Notes under the pieces: generated by a model | Seen by the model: only the letters and a program-made list of their open reading frames with translations | Databases searched by the model: none | What the model was told of the DNA's origin: nothing | Part shown: positions 33,198 to 42,977 of the stretch, in pieces | Layout of the letters: every line of letters begins with the position of its first letter | Position numbering within the stretch: the stretch's first letter is position 1 | Assembly: GCF_022810765.1 (NCBI RefSeq) | Contig: NZ_CP094494.1 | Location: forward strand, 1,426,001-1,490,000 | Origin: Winogradskyella sp. MH6 | GTDB taxonomy: Bacteria; Bacteroidota; Bacteroidia; Flavobacteriales; Flavobacteriaceae | Reading direction: 5' to 3' | DNA length: 64,000 nt | Position numbers and translations under genes: made by a program

Positions 33198-34049
33198 TCA
33201 AGAGCTTTTAGGCATTTCAAACTCAATGATTTTTTCTGTTACATTATCTTCAAAATCGGTTAAAATCATTTTGATAAATACACGATTTGTCGACACACTC
33301 ACAGGAAAGTCTTTAACGTTATCAATGGTCTTTACATAATTCAACCAATCTTCACCACACTTATCTACCACATCATCTTTTAAATCTTTAGTTGCTGTTT
33401 CAATAAAAGTAATCCAGTCCTTTTCAGTGTATGTCAAAGTCTCATAAGTATTAGAATTCAATTGCTTTAATGGCTTCCATTCAGTGTCAAATTGTGTCCA
33501 CTCGTTAGTGTTGCATTTTGAATCTGCACTCATAAACGAGAAGCTATTTTCATAGCGTTGAAACAAGCTTACGTGCTTATAGTCGCTATCTACTAGTACA
33601 ATGTTTTTACCTTCTGGTGTTGCGTCTGCGTCAACATTGATGGTTGCCATTTCACTATTATTTAAATCGTGTGAACGTTTATAATCACTCGTTGCTAAAT
33701 TTTTAATTTCAACGTTTAAATCTTTTAATTTCAAGCGAATGGTTTTGGCAATTTTTTCTGATGATAAATATCCGTCAAACACATAACCAATATGATTTCT
33801 GGTTTCTACCTTAACCCATTCACCACTTACTTTTTCGCCAGCATCGAGTACAACCAATTGTTTATTGGTTTTTTCTAACACACCAATGGCTTCACCATAG
33901 GCTAATTTTGTTAGCATTTTGCCGCTAACATCAGGCTGATCTCTCAGAGACAATCCGCTTTCTGCCGATACATAAGCGTTTTGTTGCGCTGTTACTACTA
34001 GGATGTTGAATACAAATCCAATCGCTAAAATCATTTTTAAATTTTTCAT
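33198..34049 (-). CDS. Exported bacterial SH3-domain protein
   Basis: 283 residues with a signal peptide ending ILVVTAQQ. An N-terminal SH3b-type domain is visible (YVSAESGLSLRDQPDVSGKM, then VLEK and GEWVKVETRNHIGYVFDGYL, residues about 23-90). The remaining 190 residues have no family I recognise; they include a Trp/Asp-rich segment (WTQFDTEWKPLKQLN) and end with a beta-rich stretch (VFIKMILTDFEDNVTEKIIE). SH3b domains often bind peptidoglycan, which fits the PBP1C/alpha-2-macroglobulin setting (inference). Confidence 0.78.
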   Translation of the reverse strand: MKNLKMILAIGFVFNILVVTAQQNAYVSAESGLSLRDQPDVSGKMLTKLAYGEAIGVLEKTNKQLVVLDAGEKVSGEWVKVETRNHIGYVFDGYLSSEKIAKTIRLKLKDLNVEIKNLATSDYKRSHDLNNSEMATINVDADATPEGKNIVLVDSDYKHVSLFQRYENSFSFMSADSKCNTNEWTQFDTEWKPLKQLNSNTYETLTYTEKDWITFIETATKDLKDDVVDKCGEDWLNYVKTIDNVKDFPVSVSTNRVFIKMILTDFEDNVTEKIIEFEMPKSS

Positions 34050-34217
34050 TTTTTCTAAGTTTTAAATTGAACATTTTAGCGGTTTGTTCTCTTTGGATTC
34101 TTGTCTTCCGGACGACAAGTAGTTTAGCTTTGTTTATTTCATTCTGAACTATCACACTGAGCTTGTCGAAGTGTTGATTCAGAATTTATTTTAAATTAAT
34201 TTAGTCTTTTAAAGTTT

Positions 34218-34342
34218 CGTCATTTCGAGTGAATTTCAAGCTATTTATAGGTTGAAATTAGTATCGAGAAAAAGAAACTTTTTTCACTTCTATTTGTTCT
34301 CGATACAATTCTGACTTTTGGTCAGAATCACTCGAACAGACG
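34218..34342. repeat. Large nested palindromic element
   Basis: Outer arms TTCGAGTGA (34224-34232) and TCACTCGAA (34328-34336) are perfectly complementary. An inner 10-bp perfect pair GTATCGAGAA/TTCTCGATAC and an 8-bp pair sit inside. The ends CGTC/GACG resemble the TGTC/GACA ends of the shorter family, so this may be a larger subtype. Confidence 0.65.
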
Positions 34343-34355
34343 TTACTTTTATGAA

Positions 34356-34375
34356 ATTCCTGCTTTTGCAGGAAT
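34356..34375. repeat. Short hairpin ATTCCTGC/GCAGGAAT, second copy
   Basis: Same 8-bp arms as 203-222, with a 4-base TTTT loop. It starts four bases from the alpha-2-macroglobulin stop and could act as its 3' hairpin. Confidence 0.7.
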
Positions 34376-34378
34376 GTG

Positions 34379-37300
34379 TTACTTCTCAACGGTAACCCAT
34401 TGCCCTTTGTTGCGTACTAAATAATCATCATTGTCGTACATTGCTTCGGCTTGTGCACCTGGTAAATAATAGGTGCCTAAATACGAAGCGTTGAGCATTA
34501 CTGTAAAGGTCTTTGTGCCACGTGTGCCACTTCTGTCCATATCAAAGAAGAAGTTGACGCGATCATCTCTGATATCTGTATATCTGGCTTGGCTTACTGT
34601 TGTGTCGCCAAAATCTGTAAAGCGCGTATTGACAATATCCCAACCTGATGGGAAAATCTGTGTCAGCGCTACATCATTTACATAATCACTCGTGAGGTTA
34701 GAAATGCTTACCGTTGCCACAAAATCCTGACCTTGCTGTAATTTGCGAACATCAATTATGTTGCCTTGTAAATCTTTATAGACTGTTGAAATTGAAAAAC
34801 CACGTTGCACTGGCAGTTCTTCGCCTAATTTTAGTTTACCTGAATTTAAAATTCTGACATAGACCACATTGTCTCTGTTGTTATTCACTGTTATCTGATT
34901 TGCGCCATCGTTCACAGGAATACTGCGTTGTGCAATGCCATTTTTAGTATCGATAGTTTCCGATTTTCCGTTTATGGAATAGCTTAGTTTTAAATCTTTT
35001 CCACCATTTTCAACAATAAGTTTACCCATCGCCAATAAGCTGTAGGCTGTGGTTTGCGTACTCATCCATTTGTCACTAGACAACGATTTTGCAATGCTTT
35101 TTGCCAATTCTACTTTTTTAGAATCGTTGGTAAGCAGCATAGCTTCCAAAGCCATTGCTCTATTTCTGTGTAACGAACCATAAGTGTAATTATCAGAATT
35201 GATAGGTTGAAAATCAATATTTGCTGTTTTTGCTATGGCTTGGCTTGCTTCCTTTTGCCCTGCCAAAGCATAAGCCGCAGCCAATCGCCATTTAGCATCA
35301 TTAGAAATTTCATCAAACTCACGTAATCTGTTCATACTTGCTAAATCAGGACTTCCTGCCAATGCCAACGTGTACAATCTGTAAGCTTGCGTTAAGTCAC
35401 TATGGTAATGTCTGTAACTTGGTCGCCAGTTACGAGCCGCTTGGCGTTGATACGCAATCCAGTTGCTCTTAAAACTCAATGGTAAAACAAAGCCTTTCTT
35501 TTCGGCTTCAATCATAAAATGTCCTGCGTAACTCGTTCCCCAATCACTTGCTGTGCGCTCTCCTCTCCAATAACCAAGTCCACCATCAGGATTTTGGAAT
35601 GTGCCCAAACGACGAATACCATTTTCAATATTTTGCTGAACTTCTTTTTTCTTTTTGTCCGTTAGGTCGAAAATATCCGCTAAGTACAACTGCGGAAATA
35701 CACTAGACGTGGTTTGCTCAACACAGCCATAAGGATAACGAATGAGATATGCCATACGCTTAGAGAAATCCATTGGTGGCAAGGTTGAAAATTCTACTGT
35801 TGCATAGTTGGTGCCTGGTTCGCCAAAGGTTGAAAAATCAATGGTTTGGTTGCCATTGGCAGCCAATTCCTTATCAATAACACGAGAGGTCATTGGGTTA
35901 GGATTTTCAACATCAATCTCTACTTTATAGTTCGATTTTTCGCCATTTCCTGAAGCGATAACTTCAATCGTATTGATACCTTTTGCTTTGGAAACATCCA
36001 ATTCAAAATACACCATTTTTTCATCTGGTCTATCAAATTGAAGCGATTGTGTTTGCTGACCTTTTACCGTAATGCCATTACTTAATTTTAAGGATAGGTT
36101 GACGTTCTTTACTTTGTTTTCCATCGCAAAAACAGTAACCGGAAGCGTTACTTTTTCGCCAGGACTCAATTTGCGTGGTAAGGTCGCCAAAACCATCAAA
36201 GGCTTTTTAACTTGAACAGATTTTTCAGCACTTCCGTAGGCTTCTTTGTTATTGTTTCCTGCCACAACCATTGTGCGCACAGAACCAATATAATTTGGCA
36301 TTTTTAGTTGGTGCGTTTGTGTTTTTCCTGCATCTAAAAGGAAAGGACCTAAATACGTTACCACAGGTTTAAAACGGTTGGCTTTTTTGTTCTTGCCTTT
36401 AGCTGCAGAACCATCACCACCAATGGCAAACACTTGGTCTATGCTACCAGAATACGCGCCAATAACATCGTCAAAAACATCCCAAGTTTTTACACCCAAC
36501 GCTTCGCGAGCGTAGAAACTATCCCAAGCATTTGGTGTTTTAAATCTAGTTAAATCGAGTAAACCTTCTTCAACAACAGCAATAGTGTAAGTCATTGGTT
36601 TGTTGTTCTTTTCAGACACTTTTATCTCGTAAGATTGCTCAGGTCTTATAACATCTGGCATCTTAATTTGTGGCTCTAATTTGGTAGCAGGATTTTCTAC
36701 CATCATAGGAATAACACCATACAAACGAATCGGTAAATCGTTAGATGTTATAGCGTGAGGCTGCAGCAACGAAATATTGATAAATACGTTTGGTGCCATT
36801 TCTGGCGTTACAGGAATATCTACTGTGGTTTCGCCAGGTTGCGTTTTTACCCATTGGTGTTTTAAAACTTCAGTACCATTTTCTATGCTGATTAACGCTC
36901 TGCCTTCACTACCAGATGGAAAGGTTAATTTTGCCGTTTCGCCAACATTATAGTTGTCCTTGTCGGTTGAAAAGACTAACATTTTAGCCGCATCCTTGTC
37001 GCCAGATGGCGAGTTAGACCACCAATTTTTATAGAAGTAAGCCGTACGACCAGTAGCGTGACCACTTACTGGGTCTACAATTCTGATGAGGTAACGTCCA
37101 CGATCTTTTTCAGGAATATTGATTTTGAAGCTTGCTTTACCTGAGGCATCTGTATCAATTTCATACTGCTGCATTGGTCTGTGGTAATTGCTGGACACGT
37201 AGCTTGATAGGTTGTCGTAAGAGGAATTCCACCACCAACGCCATTGAACTTTATAGATTTTTACTTCTAGTTTTTTGCGTTGAATAGGTTTTCCATTGGC

Positions 37301-39967
37301 ATCAACTGTAGCGATATCAAACGTGTGATTTTCATCTGTAAAGAAAGAACCATAACGATTGCCTTCAGGCGAACGCAAACCAACAAAACTCTCGTAAGGT
37401 GCATAAGGAACCGTAAATGCATCGAGTGAAAAATCGCCACCATTTTCAAAAGCACGAACTAGGAATTGTGCGTTTAACATTCCAGGTGCATTTTTTCCAA
37501 TATTTAATGTTGAATTGACTTTTGCATTGCCTTCAGCATCAAGATTCCCTTCAAATACATTAGTTTCTTCCGTACTGAAATTGCGTGTTGGGTCGTTGAA
37601 TTCATAATTCTTATAACCATCAAAACTGGTATATTTTGTTGTGAATTTCGCTTTAATTTCAGCTTTTAAGTTCTTTGCAGGTGCACCGTGTAACCAAGCC
37701 ACGTTCAAGTCGCCTTGAAGCGGTTTGTTGTTCGTCAACACCTTGTCTTCAAAATCTATTTTAATTTTTAAACGGTTTGGTTTTACCGTTTCAATCTTTA
37801 AACTTTTAGTAAAACTGGCACCTCCAACCGAGACTTTAGCATTGTAATTTCCGGTTTTATAATCTGTCGAAGTCGGTACTTTAAAATCGTAGAAATTATT
37901 GATGTTATCTACCGAAACTTTGCGATATACCAGCTTACCAACTGGGTCTGTGATTTCTAATTTTACAGGATGACGCTTTGGTAATTTGTTAGCTTTGTCA
38001 TTAAGCATAAAAGTTAAAAACAGACTGTCGCCAGGTCGCCAAACACCACGTTCGCCATAAATATAACCTTTAAGGCCTCGTTGCAATCTACTTCCAGACA
38101 CATCGAATTTACTTAGCGACAGCGAGTTGCCATCAAACAATTTTACATAGCTTACATTGTTGCCTTTTTCAGCAACCGCAAAAGCTGCACGTTTTTTGGC
38201 GTCAATTTCCACAATACCATCTTGATTTGTTATGCCATCGGCTAAAGGCTGTTGTTGATAGTTGTATAATGTGATTTTTGTGCCACGTTCTGGGTTGGTG
38301 TCCAAAATATTGGTCACCGCAAAAAAGTAGGTATTGTCGTTGCCTTGCTTAGCAATAACACCAAGGTTAGAGCCAATTAGGTTGGCAGCAATGCCTTTAT
38401 TACCATAATTAAAATACGATTCTGTACACGGATTATTTCTGTCTCGATAGTTGTAGTTTCTGTTCTTATAACTATAAATAAGATTGTCCCAATAACGCTC
38501 TTCTCTTAAGTCCTGCTCTTCTTCGGAAATGTCTTCGGAAGCATAAACATCATCCTCATAATAGTCGTCGTAATACTCATCGTAGTAATCGTCTTCATCA
38601 ACATCTGAAGTTTCAACATTTGACGAACAATCATATAAAGAATAGTCTTTTTTGAAGTCGATTTCGACACGGTAAATGGCACCAGCATCTGCTTGTAAAT
38701 ATTTAGATAAATCGATACTGTAGGCTTTCCATTTTCCTGTATTTTGAGATGGATTTTGAATAAGTGTTATGGTCTCTTTGGCAATGCGACGACCAACATT
38801 TCTAATCGCGTAACTATTATCACTATTGAGGTTATTGTCTTGTAAAAACTGAAGCACATTATCTTCAAAAAGTTTGATGATTCGTACATCGACTTTACTC
38901 AAATTAACCGCTTCAAAATTAAATTTTAAGTCTTTTGAATTCGGAAGAATAGAACCACTACTCACTAAGCGCACTTGAGGTTTCAATTCTTCAAACGTTA
39001 AGGTTTGGGTATACTGATTTTTGAGTTTGAAGCCATCTGTATTTTTAATTCCTGTAAACACATCAACTCTAATATCGCCAACCAATTTAGTGTCTGGATA
39101 TACTTTTAATACATTGCCATCGACGATATATTTTGGATTCTTTACATTTTGAAGTGTTACCAAACCAGCAAAATTCTGTTGCTTTTGTATTGGGTCTGAA
39201 AAGTTGATGGTAAGATATTGCTCAGGATTTTGAATCACATTAGTTTCTATAATAGTAAAGTTGTTTTTACCAGGAATGTTGAGGTAATTTTCCCCTTTGT
39301 TATCTGCTTTAATTGCTTTGCCATCCCAAGAGACAAGGACTTTACTGTCTTCAATCTCGCGCTTGATACTATCTATTTTAAATTCAAAATAACGAGATGT
39401 GTCGTTGCTTTCTAACCATACAATATTGAGGTCTTTTTTGTTTTGAGAAGCTTCTACCAATTTTTTAGCATCCTCTAGGGTAATAACATCAGCTGATTGT
39501 AATGTTCCTAAAACATATTGCCATTCTTTGCTATACGATTGCAGATTGTTGGTGTTAAGATTGAAACTAGGTCTTATGGTTTTGAACTGAAAAGTGTAGT
39601 ATTCAAAATCTTTTGGGATGTTTTTATAGATGTCAGCTAAATTTACCGTTACCGTGTATTCGGTGTCTGGCTCTAAGTTTTCGTCAGGTGTAAATACAAG
39701 AGTATGCTTATTTAGAGCTTTAAGAGATCCTTCAACATAAGGATGTGTTTTTACAATTTTCGCATCAATGTTTTGCTCTGTTTCCCAGCCACCAACTTCT
39801 TCAGCTAAATTAATTTTTATTGGGTCAACTATAGATACACGACCAGAAGTTGTGTAGCTGATGTAATCGCGAAATTTGAAAATGTTATCGGTTTCGACAG
39901 GCTTCTTTTTACAGGAAAAAACGATTAGGATTAAAGCTAGGAAGGCGAGGTGCTTTTTGATGCGCAT
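34379..39967 (-). CDS. Bacterial alpha-2-macroglobulin lipoprotein with thioester motif
   Basis: 1862 residues from the ATG at 39967 (MRIKKHLAFLALILIVFSC), a lipoprotein signal; the longer frame from 40018 spoils it. Successive macroglobulin beta-domains fill the first 1300 residues, including RGVWRPGDSLFLTF and the YIYGERG block. The thioester motif GCVEQ is intact at C1415, followed by the alpha-helical toroid (NPDGGLGYWRGERTASDWGT). Family members trap attacking proteases through the Cys-Gln thioester in the periplasm. An acidic insert, residues about 455-482, is very rich in Asp, Tyr and Glu (DEDDYYDEYYDDYYEDD) and unusual for the family. Linked to pbpC five kilobases downstream, as in enterobacteria. 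Confidence 0.93.
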   Translation of the reverse strand: MRIKKHLAFLALILIVFSCKKKPVETDNIFKFRDYISYTTSGRVSIVDPIKINLAEEVGGWETEQNIDAKIVKTHPYVEGSLKALNKHTLVFTPDENLEPDTEYTVTVNLADIYKNIPKDFEYYTFQFKTIRPSFNLNTNNLQSYSKEWQYVLGTLQSADVITLEDAKKLVEASQNKKDLNIVWLESNDTSRYFEFKIDSIKREIEDSKVLVSWDGKAIKADNKGENYLNIPGKNNFTIIETNVIQNPEQYLTINFSDPIQKQQNFAGLVTLQNVKNPKYIVDGNVLKVYPDTKLVGDIRVDVFTGIKNTDGFKLKNQYTQTLTFEELKPQVRLVSSGSILPNSKDLKFNFEAVNLSKVDVRIIKLFEDNVLQFLQDNNLNSDNSYAIRNVGRRIAKETITLIQNPSQNTGKWKAYSIDLSKYLQADAGAIYRVEIDFKKDYSLYDCSSNVETSDVDEDDYYDEYYDDYYEDDVYASEDISEEEQDLREERYWDNLIYSYKNRNYNYRDRNNPCTESYFNYGNKGIAANLIGSNLGVIAKQGNDNTYFFAVTNILDTNPERGTKITLYNYQQQPLADGITNQDGIVEIDAKKRAAFAVAEKGNNVSYVKLFDGNSLSLSKFDVSGSRLQRGLKGYIYGERGVWRPGDSLFLTFMLNDKANKLPKRHPVKLEITDPVGKLVYRKVSVDNINNFYDFKVPTSTDYKTGNYNAKVSVGGASFTKSLKIETVKPNRLKIKIDFEDKVLTNNKPLQGDLNVAWLHGAPAKNLKAEIKAKFTTKYTSFDGYKNYEFNDPTRNFSTEETNVFEGNLDAEGNAKVNSTLNIGKNAPGMLNAQFLVRAFENGGDFSLDAFTVPYAPYESFVGLRSPEGNRYGSFFTDENHTFDIATVDANGKPIQRKKLEVKIYKVQWRWWWNSSYDNLSSYVSSNYHRPMQQYEIDTDASGKASFKINIPEKDRGRYLIRIVDPVSGHATGRTAYFYKNWWSNSPSGDKDAAKMLVFSTDKDNYNVGETAKLTFPSGSEGRALISIENGTEVLKHQWVKTQPGETTVDIPVTPEMAPNVFINISLLQPHAITSNDLPIRLYGVIPMMVENPATKLEPQIKMPDVIRPEQSYEIKVSEKNNKPMTYTIAVVEEGLLDLTRFKTPNAWDSFYAREALGVKTWDVFDDVIGAYSGSIDQVFAIGGDGSAAKGKNKKANRFKPVVTYLGPFLLDAGKTQTHQLKMPNYIGSVRTMVVAGNNNKEAYGSAEKSVQVKKPLMVLATLPRKLSPGEKVTLPVTVFAMENKVKNVNLSLKLSNGITVKGQQTQSLQFDRPDEKMVYFELDVSKAKGINTIEVIASGNGEKSNYKVEIDVENPNPMTSRVIDKELAANGNQTIDFSTFGEPGTNYATVEFSTLPPMDFSKRMAYLIRYPYGCVEQTTSSVFPQLYLADIFDLTDKKKKEVQQNIENGIRRLGTFQNPDGGLGYWRGERTASDWGTSYAGHFMIEAEKKGFVLPLSFKSNWIAYQRQAARNWRPSYRHYHSDLTQAYRLYTLALAGSPDLASMNRLREFDEISNDAKWRLAAAYALAGQKEASQAIAKTANIDFQPINSDNYTYGSLHRNRAMALEAMLLTNDSKKVELAKSIAKSLSSDKWMSTQTTAYSLLAMGKLIVENGGKDLKLSYSINGKSETIDTKNGIAQRSIPVNDGANQITVNNNRDNVVYVRILNSGKLKLGEELPVQRGFSISTVYKDLQGNIIDVRKLQQGQDFVATVSISNLTSDYVNDVALTQIFPSGWDIVNTRFTDFGDTTVSQARYTDIRDDRVNFFFDMDRSGTRGTKTFTVMLNASYLGTYYLPGAQAEAMYDNDDYLVRNKGQWVTVEK

Positions 39968-40090
39968 AGTTGATGATGGTATTAAATAAAACTTCAGTAA
40001 AAAGAAGGGTAGGTGCATTCTTGTTAAATAATTACGCTGATTTTTTATGATTTAGTCTTTGAGTAAATGTTAAAAAAAACACAAAGTTTA

Positions 40091-41170
40091 TTATTCGTAA
40101 ATTTTAATGGTTAGTTCTCCATCATCAGTCATGCTTGCACGATACATCCCAGCAGTATTAAACTCCATAACCATGTTACCGTTTTTATCAACCGCTACAA
40201 CGCCTCCATTACCACCAAGGTTAGGTACTTTTTCTTGTATAACCAATTGTGTAGCTTCTTTTAGGGATAAGCCTTTGTACTCCATTAAAGCAGAAATATC
40301 ATGAGCAACTTGAGCCCTTATGAAATATTCTCCCCAACCAGTACTAGATACAGCACAAGTTGCATTATTAGCATAAGTACCAGAGCCAATAATTGGTGCA
40401 TCACCTATTCTACCATAACGTTTATTAGTCATACCACCTGTGGATGTTCCTGCTGCCAAATTTCCATTTTTATCTAGAGCTACACAACCAACCGTTCCAA
40501 ATTTTGAATCTTTAATCACGGGATCGTAGAATGCAGTTTTAGCATCATGGTCTAGTTCAGTTTTTTCTTTGTCTTTGATGTTTTTCAAAGATTGAAATCT
40601 GTTTTCGGTATAGAAATATTCTGGTGCAACGATTTCTAGACCTTGTTCTTCAGCAAATGTTTCAGCACCTTTTCCTGAAAGCATGACGTGTTCGGATTTC
40701 TGCATAACAGCTCTAGCTAAATTTATAGGATTTTTTACAGTTGTCGTTCCGGCAGAAGCACCAGCATTTAAGGTTTTTCCATCCATTATAGAAGCATCGA
40801 GTTCATTGGTTTCGGCATTGGTGAAAACAGCACCTTTTCCTGCGTTGAAAAGCGGAGAATCTTCCATAACATTTATAGTTTTTTCAACTGCATCGAGACT
40901 GCTTCCTCCGTTTTTCAGAATTTCATAACCAGTTCTTATGGCTTCTTCTAATTTAGCTTTGTATTCGGCTTCCTTTTCAGGAGACATGTTTTTTCTTAAA
41001 ATAGTACCAGCTCCACCATGAATTACAATGGCAAATTCTTGTTTCTTTTCTTCTATTTTTTCAGAAGAATCTCTGGTAATATTGTTTGGATTTTCATCTG
41101 GATTAGGTACTAATTCCCCACAGGAAAAACATAAAAGTAAAATGACTAAAGCGCATAAAAATCTATTCAT
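40091..41170 (-). CDS. Isoaspartyl peptidase/L-asparaginase (Ntn-hydrolase) lipoprotein
   Basis: 359 residues from the ATG at 41170 (MNRFLCALVILLLCFSC), a lipoprotein signal with C17; the start eight codons upstream weakens it. The mature enzyme begins FAIVIHGGAGTI. Autocleavage exposes the catalytic Thr226 in FGTVGCVALDKNGNLAAGTS, followed by GGMTNKRYGRIGDAP, the classic plant-type asparaginase signature. It hydrolyses isoaspartyl dipeptides and asparagine; lipid anchoring implies a periplasmic or envelope location. The gene is divergent from the aldehyde dehydrogenase. A TTG-N21-TAACTTTA sequence upstream on the minus strand could be a near-consensus promoter. Confidence 0.92.
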   Translation of the reverse strand: MNRFLCALVILLLCFSCGELVPNPDENPNNITRDSSEKIEEKKQEFAIVIHGGAGTILRKNMSPEKEAEYKAKLEEAIRTGYEILKNGGSSLDAVEKTINVMEDSPLFNAGKGAVFTNAETNELDASIMDGKTLNAGASAGTTTVKNPINLARAVMQKSEHVMLSGKGAETFAEEQGLEIVAPEYFYTENRFQSLKNIKDKEKTELDHDAKTAFYDPVIKDSKFGTVGCVALDKNGNLAAGTSTGGMTNKRYGRIGDAPIIGSGTYANNATCAVSSTGWGEYFIRAQVAHDISALMEYKGLSLKEATQLVIQEKVPNLGGNGGVVAVDKNGNMVMEFNTAGMYRASMTDDGELTIKIYE

Positions 41171-41291
41171 AGAAACAACTAATTTTAAGTGCATTAAAGT
41201 TACGTTTTTTAAACGCCAAGACTCAAGGCAAACTGACTTTTTATTAGTAACTTCGCATAAAAATTTAATAATTCATAAAATTTAGACATAA

Positions 41292-42845
41292 ATGGAAGCA
41301 ATTGCTACCGATTTCGGAATAAAAGAAGCTTTAAAACAATTAGGTGTTAAAGATGTTAACGATGGAACTTCTACAGGCTCTAACGGTTTTGGAAGTGGAG
41401 ACTTAATTTCATCTTACTCTCCAACAGATGGACAGTTAATTGGTAAAGTTTCTACTACAACAAGAGAAGACTACGATAAAGTTATAAAAACAGCTCAAGA
41501 TGCCTTTTTAGAGTTTAGAGCAATGCCAGCACCGCAAAGAGGTGAAATAGTAAGACAGTTTGGTAATCGTTTAAGAGAATTAAAAGAACCATTAGGTAAG
41601 CTAGTATCTTACGAAATGGGTAAATCTTTACAAGAAGGTTACGGAGAAGTACAAGAAATGATAGATATCTGCGATTTTGCAGTAGGTTTATCAAGACAGT
41701 TAAACGGGCAAACCATTCCTTCGGAAAGACCAGGTCACGTTATGAGAGAGCAGTGGCACTCTTTAGGTATTGTTGGGATTATTTCAGCATTTAACTTTCC
41801 AGTTGCAGTTTGGTCTTGGAACACAGCTTTAGCATGGGTTTGTGGTGATGTTTGTGTTTGGAAAGCTTCAGAAAAAGCACCACTTTGTGCAGTAGCATGT
41901 CAAAATATAATTGCTGAGGTATTAAAAGAAAATAATTTACCAGAAGGTATTTCTTGTATCATAAACGGAGATTACAAAGTAGGAGAATTTATGACAACAG
42001 ATCATAGAATTCCGTTAATCTCTGCAACAGGATCTACACGTATGGGACGTATTGTTGGTAAAACAGTAGCCGAGCGTTTTGGTAAATCTCTATTAGAATT
42101 AGGAGGAAACAACGCTATAATTATTACACCAACTGCAGATTTAAAAGTCGTGGTGCCTGGTGCAGTATTTGGTGCTGTTGGTACTTGCGGACAACGTTGT
42201 ACAAGTACACGTCGTTTAATTATACACGAATCTGTTTACGATAAAGTAAGAGACGCCATAGTTGGTGCCTACAAGCAATTAACTATTGGTAACCCATTAG
42301 ACGAGAAAAACCACATTGGACCATTAATCGATACAGATTCTGTAAACACGTATTTATCTGCTATAGAAAAAGCTAAAGCTGAAGGCGGAAATGTACTAGT
42401 TGAAGGTGGCGTTTTAGAAGGTGAAGGATACGAGTCTGGTTGTTATGTAAAACCAGCAATTATTGAAGCTGAAAATGATTTTGAAATTGTACAAACCGAA
42501 ACTTTTGCACCAATTTTATATTTAATGAAATATTCTGGCGATGTAGAAAATGCAATTGACATGCAAAACGGAGTTGCGCAAGGATTATCTTCTGCAATCA
42601 TGACTAACGAAATGAAAGAAGCAGAAAAATTCTTATCCTTTGCAGGAAGTGATTGTGGTATTGCCAACGTAAATATTGGTACTTCTGGTGCTGAAATTGG
42701 AGGCGCATTTGGCGGTGAGAAAGAAACTGGTGGCGGACGTGAATCAGGATCTGATGCTTGGAAAGTGTACATGCGTAGACAAACCAATACGGTAAACTAT
42801 TCAGACCAATTACCTTTAGCACAAGGTATTAGGTTTGATTTATAG
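41292..42845 (+). CDS. ALDH7-type aldehyde dehydrogenase (probable piperideine-6-carboxylate/alpha-aminoadipic semialdehyde dehydrogenase)
   Basis: 517 residues with the full ALDH set: FNFPVAVWSWNTALAWVCGD, catalytic Glu269 in LLELGGNNAI and catalytic Cys303 in GTCGQRCTSTRR. ELGGNNA and the QRCTSTRRLIIHES block are diagnostic of the ALDH7 subfamily, which oxidises alpha-aminoadipic semialdehyde in lysine catabolism with NAD. The C-terminal ETGGGRESGSDAWKVYMRRQ matches the same subfamily. No other lysine-degradation gene is in the window. It is cytoplasmic and monocistronic, with a strong terminator 23 bases after the stop. Confidence 0.92.
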   Translation: MEAIATDFGIKEALKQLGVKDVNDGTSTGSNGFGSGDLISSYSPTDGQLIGKVSTTTREDYDKVIKTAQDAFLEFRAMPAPQRGEIVRQFGNRLRELKEPLGKLVSYEMGKSLQEGYGEVQEMIDICDFAVGLSRQLNGQTIPSERPGHVMREQWHSLGIVGIISAFNFPVAVWSWNTALAWVCGDVCVWKASEKAPLCAVACQNIIAEVLKENNLPEGISCIINGDYKVGEFMTTDHRIPLISATGSTRMGRIVGKTVAERFGKSLLELGGNNAIIITPTADLKVVVPGAVFGAVGTCGQRCTSTRRLIIHESVYDKVRDAIVGAYKQLTIGNPLDEKNHIGPLIDTDSVNTYLSAIEKAKAEGGNVLVEGGVLEGEGYESGCYVKPAIIEAENDFEIVQTETFAPILYLMKYSGDVENAIDMQNGVAQGLSSAIMTNEMKEAEKFLSFAGSDCGIANVNIGTSGAEIGGAFGGEKETGGGRESGSDAWKVYMRRQTNTVNYSDQLPLAQGIRFDL

Positions 42846-42867
42846 ATAATAACATAATTTGAATTCC

Positions 42868-42905
42868 AAAAACCCGTTTCTAATCTAGGAACGGGTTTTT
42901 TTATT
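42868..42905 (+). terminator. Rho-independent terminator of the aldehyde dehydrogenase gene
   Basis: AAAAACCCGTT (42868-42878) pairs perfectly with AACGGGTTTTT (42890-42900), 11-base loop, T-rich tail. Confidence 0.85.
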
Positions 42906-42977
42906 TAAATTATATAAATACTTCGGAATGATTCTTGTTTTCGTTAAACCATAACCATAAACCATAGTCTAAGGGAT

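Larger units (their letters stand above)
34050..34378. other. Repeat-rich intergenic region between alpha-2-macroglobulin and SH3 genes
   Basis: About 330 bases without a convincing gene. It holds at least four nested palindromes: ATTCTGAA/TTCAGAAT (34141-34185), an element bounded by CGTCATTTCGAGTGA and TCACTCGAACAGACG (34218-34342), which contains GTATCGAGAA/TTCTCGATAC (34261-34306) and ATTCTGAC/GTCAGAAT (34308-34328), then ATTCCTGC/GCAGGAAT (34356-34375). Some may terminate transcription from the macroglobulin gene, though U tracts are poor. Confidence 0.65.

Noticed and set aside
39968..40018. Upstream ATG for alpha-2-macroglobulin
   Set aside because: It adds 17 hydrophobic residues before a perfect lipoprotein signal; the ATG at 39967 fits.
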